Assembly (NCBI GenBank): GCA_020746105.1
Contig: CM036620.1
Span: 42,490,706 to 42,554,705 of the forward strand
DNA from: Trogon surrucura
Taxonomy: Eukaryota; Chordata; Aves; Trogoniformes; Trogonidae
DNA: 64,000 bases
Reading direction: 5' to 3'
Shown here: positions 27,801 to 39,800 of the stretch, in pieces
How the letters are laid out: every line of letters begins with the position of its first letter
How positions within the stretch are numbered: the first letter of the stretch is position 1
Program-made: the position numbers and the translations under genes
The notes under the pieces: model-generated
Databases searched by the model: none
Seen by the model: only the letters and a program-made list of their open reading frames with translations
What the model was told of the DNA's origin: nothing

Positions 27801-30800
27801 CTGTATGTGTCTACTTCACTGAATGCATCTAAAGCTCGCACTAGTCTTACAAAAATACTACTGAATTTACGACGTGATTGAGGGTGAGAGAAGTATTATA
27901 ACCGAATCCATTTGGCACCTGTTGTAGCATTTTTTTCAGAAGGTGATAACTGAAGGCTTCTAGGAATGAGTCAGGATATGTTTTTCCACTAGCATTCCAA
28001 CAACAAAGCCTTCTCAGCCTTTTTCTACATTATTTTTTCATTCACATTCAAGCGAAAACCAGGGTAAGTTGGTATGTCTATGCGACAGATACATAAACTA
28101 TTCAAAATAGTGAAACAAATTTAACAATATAGATAGTATTAGATAAGAAAAAAAGAAACTTGTTTTAATACATATAATTGCTTATTACAGTGTAAAACCA
28201 CCATTTCCTTATTTTTTTTAGTAATTCAGTCAGTATAACGCTCTTTTTTTAGCAAGAAAATGATATTTTGAGCCTGCCTTGTCATTATTGATGACAATAA
28301 GGTTACAAGAACCAGACAGCAACTTTGTAACTATTCCACAAGATCTCTGCCAATTCCTGCATGACATAGCTTTAAAAATTATGGCTGAAGTATGAGAGTT
28401 CTGCAAGCAGTAGCTCTTCACAGACCTCTGTGTGCTCAGTGCTGTAAAAATTACAAGCTACCATTGCCTTAAACAGGTTAAGAATTTTGGGAAGTCCAGA
28501 GACTATTTCTGCCCTTCCAACAGCCTTTGAAACCATCTGTGCTGAGTGTCCCACTGAGCTGCTTGTATCAAAAAGCACAGTAAAAGACCTCTGCTTTTTC
28601 CTCAGCCTCATGTGTAACTAAAGGTATAACTTTCACTTAAACCTTCCTGTCACAAAGAAACGAATATATATATAGCTATACAGTAGCCAAATATAGATAG
28701 CGATTTCTTCCTCATATACTCTCTACAGAGAAAGGTAGTAAAAGTCTCTCCAGATCAGACTGCATGAGATGAAATAGCCAGACTTACTCCTAGGAGAAAG
28801 TATCTTGCATAATGCAAAGAGAAAAAAAAAATGAAATTGTGAAACAATCATTCAACCACTTCATTAAAAGTCAAATAGAATTGCATCCAATGTAATCACA
28901 TTTAGTGTGTGCTGTATTTAAAGAAAACATATTACAACAGGAATATTTTTAAATACATGATTTTGAAGATAATGTTGATATTAAATTACTCTGCAGCATC
29001 TAATAAATTTCTTATAAACTTTGATTTTTTTTCAACGAAATTATTACAGGTAATAAAATATAGACATTGTAAAATAGAGATTGACTTTCTTTAAAATAAA
29101 ATTTGATTCCTTGTGGATGAACTCAGGGAGATTAATTGCCATCTGTGTTTCAGCAAAGTCTCAAATGCTGCAGACAGAGTATGAGAGCAACCAGGGAGGT
29201 AAAAGGGAATGGCAGAAGGGATGATGAACACAAGCCAATGGGCAAGATAGGTGGAGACAAAGAAAAAGAACAAGCAGGGCTTACACTTGTACAGGCTGGT
29301 ATGGAAGAAAAGAGGTGGGTAAGGAGAAAAGGAAGAAGAGGTAAAATCATAAAATTTGTAGTTCCGACAAGAGTACATATACATATATGTACATATACAC
29401 CTAAGCATATACATTAGGTGAAGATTAAAGCTACACTAAATGAGAAGAACTAAAAGAAATTATAAATGTCTATTCGCTAAACACAGGAGTTCTATGAATA
29501 TTATATAATGATATAATTAAAGTCGTGAAACATTTCTCTTAAAAGATAGTCAATGAATATTATGAAGATCAACCCGATTTTAACAAATTTGCATCAGTCA
29601 TGCAATCTTCTCTTATTAACCTAGGTTGCTGGGTGGAATATGCTGAATGATTACCTAAATATAAATTAATTGTGAAAAACATCTTGAAATTAATAAAAGC
29701 TTTTCTTTTTAATAGAATAATCTAACCCATCTGTTGCATACTGTCTTAACCTTGTAGACACTCCATAGATTCCAGATCTGCTCTTCCTCATTACTCTTAC
29801 GTTCAGAAATTTTAAAAACACAAACATCACTGTTTCCAATTTGTGGTTTAAATCAAGCTGATCTTTCAATTTCTGGTTCTTTTTCTGCTGCTGGATCATT
29901 AATTATTCCATATTAAGCAGAATTCCTAATTCATTAAACTGAATCTGGATTCTGTCCAACAAGATAAATATTAAAATATCTCTAGAGAAAACACTTTCTG
30001 ACAGAAGTTATTGATGGAAGCCATCAACGCTAATATCTCAACAAACAGGTTGTAGCTGACTAGAGAGCAGACTATCCCAGCAGAGACAAGTCAGAGATGA
30101 GTAAAAAACATTCTCAGTGAGTCAGATCAATGTCGCAGATTTCCTGCTGTGTATTTTCACTGTTCTTTGGAAAATTCAAGGATTAAAAAATAAAATAAAT
30201 CAGCAAGCAGTAAGATTAGATGTTGAATGATCATGTCTACGTGTAGAAGGCTTTTGCAAAATGCATGTTGAAACACATTATTTATTTTTTCGTTGTTGAG
30301 ATTCCTTCAATCACCTGAGCTCATAATTATTAAATCCTGTTTCAAAAGTATTTCAATGCTCATAATTAGCTTCTATTAGCTATATCTAGAAGTAATAGCA
30401 TTTGGGGCTTGTGGAAACAGTTGTTTCACTGGAGTAATTCAGTACTGCTCCACATTATAAATGGATTTACTACTTCAATAGATAACTCAAGAAGAACTGT
30501 TGACATTGACCCTTTATATTTTACTCTGTCCTAAAGAGAACATCAAATTTTAGGAACCCAGAAGCATTTACACTATTCAGTCTAATCATGGTACATTTTC
30601 TATGTTTGTTGGTACTCAGTTAATGCACATCAATACATATTTTCTATAAAAATTACTTAATATCTCTTTGGAATAATCTACAAATTAGTGAGGAGTGTTT
30701 TTTTCCTATTAACCTATATTGATTAATATAGGAATGCATTGAAGACATTTCTTTGCAATTAACAGCAACAAAACTCCCCACATTATTTTGCTGTGTGATA

Positions 30801-33800
30801 TGTGACTTTCATGCTGTCCAGAAAAATTTTTTATTCAAATAATCTATGTGCACACTTCAGCCTGAACAAGCAATAAAAGCTGAATATAACAGAGGCTTTG
30901 GTTGGCCTAGCTCACCAGAGTAGTAGAGGGAACCAGTTTCCCAACATTTAAAATTTGGTCTCACATTTCTGAATTTATAACATGACTTCTCCAATATAAA
31001 TAATGAAATTCAGATATGATAGGTACTGAATAGTGCATAATTGCCAGCAAACTGTACCTATATTTTGTGAATGCAAGTAGATTCAGACAATTATATCTAT
31101 TCCCGAGCTAAAGAAGCACAATGAGGAAAATAAAATATCAAAGCTGTGAAAGTCAGGGTATGATAGCACAATTCCTAATTAAAACTGCCTTTTTTAATAG
31201 GTAGCATAGACAATTTAGAAAGATGAGAAATGGATGTAATCACCAGCACTGAGGTAGGTCAATTTTGTGGGTTTGGTTGGTTGCTTTTTTTCTCATTTAT
31301 TTATCTTTTTCAATCACAAGGAACTTCGAATAGTTGATGTTCACATCTAGAATGCACAATAATATCTGCAACTCTCTAAAATGGCAATGCTGGCCTTAAT
31401 GTTCATCCTCTTGTTCCCTGAGGGACGGATCCTAAGAGGCTGTTAAGAGACTAAGATAGTAGCCTGGCCCCTCAAGCTATTTCAGGCTTCTAGACAGAGT
31501 TTTGCAAATGTGTTTTTGGAGATAAGACATAAGGAGAAGTTTGCAAGCAAGAAAGTATGTTTAGGGTGTGCAGAAGCCATGACCTATGGAAGTTTTTAAA
31601 AGAGATGCTCAGACTCTCCTGCAAACCAACTGGGAACAATTTCTTGGTGTGTGTTCACGAAATTATTCACTTAGTTTGAGCAAAGAAGGTAGCGGGTATC
31701 ATGAAGTACAAAAGAATTGTTAGCAAAAGGTGGAGACAAGAAAACGCAAACTTCAGAAGGAAAATATACAACCAAAAACTCCAAGTAATAATACAAATGA
31801 GTAAAAGAAACTGAAATATCCTCTAGAGAAGGGAGAAAGGAAACTGGTAAGAAAATTTCAGCATAGACTCATGAGGGATATTTCTGAGATTAGGTTAATA
31901 GTATAAACTTCCAAATTTCAGGTGGAAAGAAAACAAAGTTGGAGTACAGAATGCTCGATTAAAGTTTGTCAGGAAATTATAGAAGGACAAAGGATTTACT
32001 GTAAAAAAAATACTAAAAGCGTCAAAGGCCTAAAAGTAACTTTGTTATTGAAGTAGAAATAAAACATAATAAAAAGAAATGGAAACTTCTGCTTCTGTAT
32101 TTCTGGAAGAAATTTTGTAGGTAACCATACAAATAATTTTTTCAAAACTAAAGCCAGACTGCTAGGATCATATCACCATACCATAGTATGCAAGTTACAT
32201 CCAAACTCTGCAAGGGCCAGGTTTCGTTATTCTACTCTGAAGAGAAGGCGATGTGACATAAGATTCTATTGATTTTAACAGATTAATTTGTGGTGCACAA
32301 CTCTTTACCGGTATGGAGAACAGAACCCTAAATCATTAGCCTCTAGACGTTCGATGGTTGCTTCCTTCCTAGGAATGGGATAGTTGAGCCAAGATTTCAT
32401 GGAGCATTTCTAAAAGCTAATGGGAAGGAGCAATAGCAGCAAAACCCTTATTTCTACCCTATGAATCTCATAACTTTCTTAGAACAGGAAAGGATCCAGC
32501 ATAAGAATTTAAATGGTCATGAAATATTTGAGGGCAAACCACAAAATTCTGACTATTACACATAGACAAGGCTGCTTCTTGATGTTTCTGATAACCTAGG
32601 CTTATTCTGTCTGCTCAGGTCCAGCAAAACTACTTTCTTAGAGATATTTTTAAAGCTGCTAATTACGGAAGAAATCTGGAGCCCTCTTTGCCTGAAAAAA
32701 AGCCACATGCAGACTTCTGGCAGAATTACACTGTGGATACTGAATTCCCAGACAACTTTCCATGGCAATAGACTGTAGAAAGATGTGGTAAAAGCATATA
32801 AAAAGATCTGTGAGTATTGCATTATTACAAATGTAAACTTGGAGTCACAGTAAATATTGATAGTGTAAAGGCTGACAACTTGAGACTAAAATTCCAGATT
32901 GGGATGGCAATAGTTATTTTACTCTTTTCAGATCTCCCACAAGAAAGCTAGTTATATGTTTAGCATAGCACATGAAACAAGATTTAGCAGCAATATGAAT
33001 AGGAATACATGCTTTCCATTTTACATGTTTATAAAATAAACTAAGACTAAAAGAAAATAAAGGCATTTAAAAGAAGAAAAAAAAAATAATATATGTCCTA
33101 TGAAGATGAATCATTTGCTGAGAAAGGTCTTTTGCAAATGCTTCAAGTCACAGGCATGCAGTGGTTATAGCCAATCTAAAATTCTAGACAACGAAGAAAC
33201 AGAGCTGCTTAAATATTAAGAGAGATGCTTAAATATAAATACAGCCATATTAAATAATACAGTTGTCTGCCTAAAAGCAATTGACTGGTTTTTCACAGGT
33301 GAAGACCAAAATATTTCTTATGTAAGATCATTCTGCTATTATTCACATGCACTGCTATGTATTTCCTTATTCAATTATTTCGTAAAATGAGGGCCACATT
33401 TTTGCAGGCACCTCCTCAATCCTAAATTTTACTTACACAGATTTGTAACTGTTTTGCTTTTAGCAGAATACAGAACACTAGGCTGCATAATACATCCGAG
33501 TAAGTAGTAAATGTGACTTTTCAGCACTGTATAATCTTGCAAAGGTCATATTCTCAAGTGCTGGCATGTTTTGTCAGATTTGGTGCGTTTACCAAATGAT
33601 GCCAGATCTAAAATGCTATGTTCTGCATCTAATCTTTAATATGCTATATCTGTCCAGTGTTACTTTTTATGCTTGACTGAAGCATTCCAGTGAAATAGAA
33701 ACTGTTCTCCTTAAGTAAACTGCTTTCTCTTTTTAATGAGAAATGCATCCTTTGACAACATTATACTCTCTCTGGAGGTTTCTGTCAAATTATAACACAT

Positions 33801-36800
33801 GAACGAGACACATGGGCCAAAATCAGGCCTTCCTTGCAGAGATATCTTTATTCTTCTACATCGAGTCAGAATCTGGGTACAGAAGCTCAAAGAGTGCTAC
33901 TAGTAGGAACCCTCATTGTCCTAGTGAGAAGTCTTCTTACCACTGAGCTCAGTTAACAACCCTGTAACTTAGAGCAGCAGGGATTATAGGTACACCCCCA
34001 TTAGTATTTTGGCTCTGAATTGATTTTTTAAAGCAATTCCTGCAGCTGTCCCTACTTACTGAGATATGGGTTTGCATCATGTTTTTCAGACTGCGCAACA
34101 TGGATTCCTTTCCAATTAAGCTAAATGGTAAGTAAGCTCCGGCAGTGTTCCTACTGTATTCCAGCCACTAATGGATGTTTAGTCCATTTTATCAGGCAAG
34201 ACTGAGCTCAGAATAAGTCCCTGAAATACAGATAGTACAAACAGTAAGTTATTACACCAAGTATTTAGGTCTACTGATCAGTTTCTATTGTACTAACACT
34301 GCTTTCTAATGTATATGTAGCCATATGACTCCTCTGCTTAACTCTGGACTATATCTTCAGAGCTTACATCTCAAAAATACCAAGAGAACAGATTATCTGT
34401 AGATTTCAAAAGAGGGTTTGAATAATGCAGTTCTCAGCCCATGTTGTCCAGTTTTCATAGTGCGAGATTATCAGCCTGTGCAGCACACGTAATAGACACA
34501 GAGTATTACATATCGAGCTAGGATTTCTACAATACTTAAATGAAATAAGATTAACTGAAAATGACTTGCTGTCACAGAAGAAACTGCACTTCACATGTAT
34601 CAATGTAGTAATATTCAGGGATTTTAAGGATAGTTTATAAGCATTGCATTTGCAAAATATTTTGTAATAAAATATTTTTGCTGATATTTGTAACTTTTTT
34701 CAGATACATAAATTTTTTAAGATATTTTGGAAGTATCGTCTAATGCAAATATTTATAAATTATGTATTTCATATCAGCTACAACTCTTTATTTTCATATC
34801 TTTAGTACAGGTCTCATTGTAATACCTTTCACAGTATTCCATTAATATTAGTGTAATAATATTAATGATAGTCATATTTTTAGTGGTACCAATATTTAAC
34901 TTGTGATATCTGCAAAGCCAAAGAAAAGAACAGCAGAAGAGCAGAATAACACCCATTTATCTACCTCCAAAAACACTAGTTTCAAACACTAAGAGGGAGG
35001 AATATAAAAGCTTCTACACATGCTCTTTTGTTTTTCCTCAAAAGAAAACAGTTGGACATACATATGTATGTTACTAAACAATATCCTTTTCATAAACAAT
35101 GACTCTACACTGATTAGCAGAAAGGTTACCAGCAAGCATCAAATTTGGACTCAGTAGCATCTGAAACATAGGCTTTCACATTTTGAAAGGAAAGAAATTC
35201 TTAGCTGTGAGAAGGTGGCTCCAGTTGAGTGTCTGCAACACTTCCAACCAAGAAGACAGTGACCGATTTAGAGATTGTAACTTCATTTAGTCTAGTATTT
35301 GGTTTCACACCTTTAAAAGGAAGTGAATTTACAATGACCTGAATTAGCTTTGACTGTAGCAGGAAAATGTTAATCTTTCTATCAGGAAGATTTCTTCATT
35401 TTCCACTCTAAGAGCACCGTTCCCTTGTTTCATGGCCTATATATCACAAGCATATGACAGATGGCACAAAGTGGCCTTGCATACTAAAGAGAAAGAACTG
35501 TAAAAGGATGCTGTAGGGAAATGCACCAAATGCACCTCGTGCTGCTGATTTCCTAAAAAACATCTGGAATTTGTTCCAAACACCAGAAAACCACAAAAAT
35601 GCAGTTCATATAATACATGTTTGATAATCACACATCTATTTCTGCTGACTTCAGAATCTAGACAAAATCAGTGATTAAGTGTATCTAGTTATACACAGTA
35701 CTTTCCATATATAGTGTTCACTGCAGTTTATTAAGTTACTAGAAGAATGAATGAATAACACATCTGCCTCAAGCAGATTACTCACTCTCAGTGAAGCCTA
35801 CAGAGTTGGTTAACTGACAAAGTACCCAACGTAAACTACTCACATCCTAGAGTTAAAATATCATAAAGGCAGCTTTCAGGAAAATTTAAACCACCATAAA
35901 TGTTTTCTTAGAATTCCTTTGAATCACAAGGAAATGAAATAAAATAACTGCTCTCCATCCACTGAACATCCCAAACAATAGCTTATAACTTCTGTACATT
36001 AAATCCCCAAACAGGAGGAAAAAACAAACAAGCAAACAAAACCAACTGGTGTTAGAGTAGTCATAAATTGATAGTGAAGAAGTCTGTAGCTATGAGAAAT
36101 GAAGTTCCACAAAAGTAAAACAGCATCCTTTTACAATTCTTTCTCTTTAGTATGCAAGAAACCAACACAATCAGCAGTTAGTCCCAATAAAAAGATCACT
36201 CACTGATAATTCCAAATATTGTTTTATGACCATCCAATTTTTAAAGGCTCATGGATTCAGAAATGACTGTTTAAAGAGAGGAGAGACTACACCATTCAGA
36301 TTTGTAATTTCTGAAGATATACTGTCTCCATAAGGAATACCTGTATGTAGAGTGTATGTTCTCATAAATTTGAATACATTAGATTTATTTTATTTTTCAA
36401 GAGTTCCAACTATCTTCTTTGCCTGTGTCATTCTGAAGAAATTCAAGCTAAGTTGCAACCCAACACTTTGAGACAAAATCCTTTTATAAAACTAATCATT
36501 GTTACTTTTTAGAAACAATTGTTTTTAGCACCCTATAACAAGCCAATTTGGGGTTTGTATTTTGCCCCTGAAAGCAAGCAAGAAAAGAGGCATTCTTTGC
36601 TGTAAACCATTGGTTTAAAAGCACTACTTCTAGCCCACCAGCATCTCTCCAGGTTGCCTCCAGTACCTCAGAATTATTGACCATACTTGAAAAGGAAAAT
36701 CATAAAGGAAAACATGAAAAGGAAATCATAAATTTGAGAAAACCGATTTAACTGTCCAGCATTTAAGGAATTCTAAAAACAGTTGCAAAACTTGCTTTTC

Positions 36801-39800
36801 AGGTTTAAAATTATAAATATTTACTACTTATTAGTATTTCCAAAGAAGGTATGAACTGCAGGTGGTATATATTATTTAAACCCAGACGAGAGTCCTAGGA
36901 GCTGAAATCACTGACCACCATGCAGAGCCAGCACTCACACTGCCTCTTCTATTTCATGGGGCTGCTGCTCTTAGCTGGACCCCCAAAGGCAGAGCCCTCT
37001 AAGGAGACTTCAGGACAGGTTCTTAATTAATTCTCCCCCCAAGCATCAGGGTGTCACATGGGATGAGAGCTCCCCATGGGACAGCTAGAGTCCATCCCAG
37101 CACCCCAGCCAGGGAGCAGGGCAGCCCCAGACCCATGGACAGAGGATTCCATGGTGAGGGACTGAGAGTCCCAGGCTGGGCTGAAATGGGGTCCAGGAGC
37201 ATGGGCAAGCTGAGAGGAGGCCCCAGTAAAGGCCAGGCAGGGACAGCCAGGGCTGGTGGTGCCCTCAGGGATATTGTTATGGATATTTCTGGATGACTAT
37301 GTTTGATTTAGGTATTTTAGTGTTTACTCTAGATACTTAAAGAGTGTTTCAGATCTTGACTGTTCCCTCACTATGTCATTTTTTTTATGGGGTCTGCTGC
37401 TTCTTTTAAATTGCATGAGCAGCTGTATTGACAAAGACAAAAGATACAAGGTGGCTTGCGAGCTGAGTTATTTCAGTTCAGAACGAACACAGTCAGGGGC
37501 ACAGTCAAAAAAAGCCCGTATCTCTCACCGTCCACATAAGTAGCTCTCAGACAGGGATTGATTTTTATGTTGAATGACATTTGAAATTCACTGTGCTAAT
37601 AAAAATATAGACATAAACCATAAGCATTATTAAACAGAATCTAATACACTTCACTCTAGCACATTCATCAAAGGATGGATTCTGGGTCAGCCTAAGACAC
37701 TTCACAGGACCAGAAGCATTAAGACCCAAAATATTTTAAATTACTTTGAAAAAGTATAATCTAGTAAGTCACACTAGTAGAGTTTTTTAATTCCTATTAT
37801 TTCTAGTTAAAACAATAAACAATTCTTCCATTTGAATATGTATAGTTTTAAGAATATAGGCACTGCACTATTTTGTTTCTAATTATGTTTTTTTTCCTTC
37901 CACTTTTTTGCCTTCCAGTGCAATACAATCACCATAGGGCTTTTATACTGCCCACTGTTAGGTGATAGTAATGACAAAATATCAAGCATGTCTTCTCCCT
38001 ACAGTTGTTTTTAAAAGCAGAGTACTATCTACTTAAGCAGGTAGAAAATCAATGTGTGCACATTTCTTTGAGAACCACACAGTTTATTTAGGTAAAAGCA
38101 GTTGCTCATCTGTTTTTAGTCAAAGTATTTACTCCCCCTTCCTTTAAGACATAACTTTACAGATATTTCACAACTGAATAGACTGAAATTTTTATTCCAG
38201 TAGATCTGCCAGGGAAAGAACTGAGTTTAGTATATCTTTAAGTAAACAAGAAGACAAATAAAAAAAAGCTACTAGTTAAGCCAAACAATTAAATGCCAAG
38301 AAAAAAAAAATCGCCTTTACAGTTCCTTAATAATTTTCAGTGAATTATATGCATTTGAACTACATCTTCTGACTACTATTTTCACTTAAGTACTTGACAG
38401 AGAGAAGCTGGAAAACTTGCTATGAAGAGAAAGCATCGATTTGTGGCTGTTCAGCACTAATGGCTTTCTAGGGAGTAATAAAATAAGTTAGAGCCTAATA
38501 AAATGACTGATCTTTCATTCAAGGTAACAGTGAACCTTAGCCGCCGAGTCAAGTCAGATCCATTATTCTAAATGACAAGCCAAAATGGCAAAACAGAAGA
38601 CACACACACTTCCCATCTACCCAATATATCAGTATACAAGAATATCTAAATTCCTTGGACTTAGGAAGAAATTTCGATATAGAATAGCAGTAACACACTT
38701 ATTTGGTACATTCTCCCTTCTGGGTACAAATTCCACAAAAAATACAGCTACCATTCACAGAGAAACTTTGGAAAGGATGTTGATAACATAGCACTACACA
38801 AGAGATTTAAGAACCTGTTTCTAGATGACATGAAATAGTAGTAGTACCAAGTAGTAGTACTAAGTCAGTTCAAATATATACCTTGTCCATTTTCCCATCT
38901 CAAACAATGAATATAAGAAAAAAAGAGCAGGGAAGCCTCTGGGAATTGGTGAGCTGGGTGTTTATGTCAATAGAAGCCATTAACGGATTTGTTTTCCAAG
39001 ATTATCCAGTATTTCCTTGAACCCATATAAGCTTGCAACATTCACAATATGCGATTGGCTTCACAAATCTCCAATACAACAATTGAAGGACCATTGCTTG
39101 TTCCTTCTGAACCTGGTGACTACTAATATTTTAAACAACTTTTACTGGAAGAGAAAGGCAATCTAACTTTGCGTGTTTTACTCATAACATTGTGAATTTA
39201 CAGACCTCTAGCCCAGCAGCTCTTAATCACCCTCTTTCTAGATTGATGAATCCTGCTATACTGAATTTTTAATCATATAGCCCCTGTTCTATAACTCTAA
39301 TCATCCTTTCTTGCCTTCTTTGGGGCACCAATGTTGTAAACATTATTAATGGCATCAATGACAGATGGATTTATACAATGACATAAGTATGTTCTCTGTT
39401 TCTCTGTGATTTTCCCAGCAGTTCCTGGTACTTGGTTTGCTTTTTGACCATTCCTAAGCACTGAGCCACCTCTGTATAGGAGCTATCCATCATAAGAGGT
39501 AAGTGTTGTGATGGATGATCAAATCACTTCTCCAGAAAATATTCATGAAAGACAAGGTTTACAAATTTGAGGATAGGATTCTTGAGCTTTAGTTACAGCC
39601 CTTACCAGCCAGGTAAGAATTTGGATTTCAAATCTCTAAGAAAATAATGTTTTAAAGGGATTAGAAAATATGTCATTTAATTTCAGGTTACAGTAGAATA
39701 CTTTGTTAAATACAATTAATTTACCAAAGGAAAAGAGATGGTCAACAAAACAAAGGCGTGCCAGAAATCGGTTTTCAGGACTAGCAAAGCATGAAAATTT

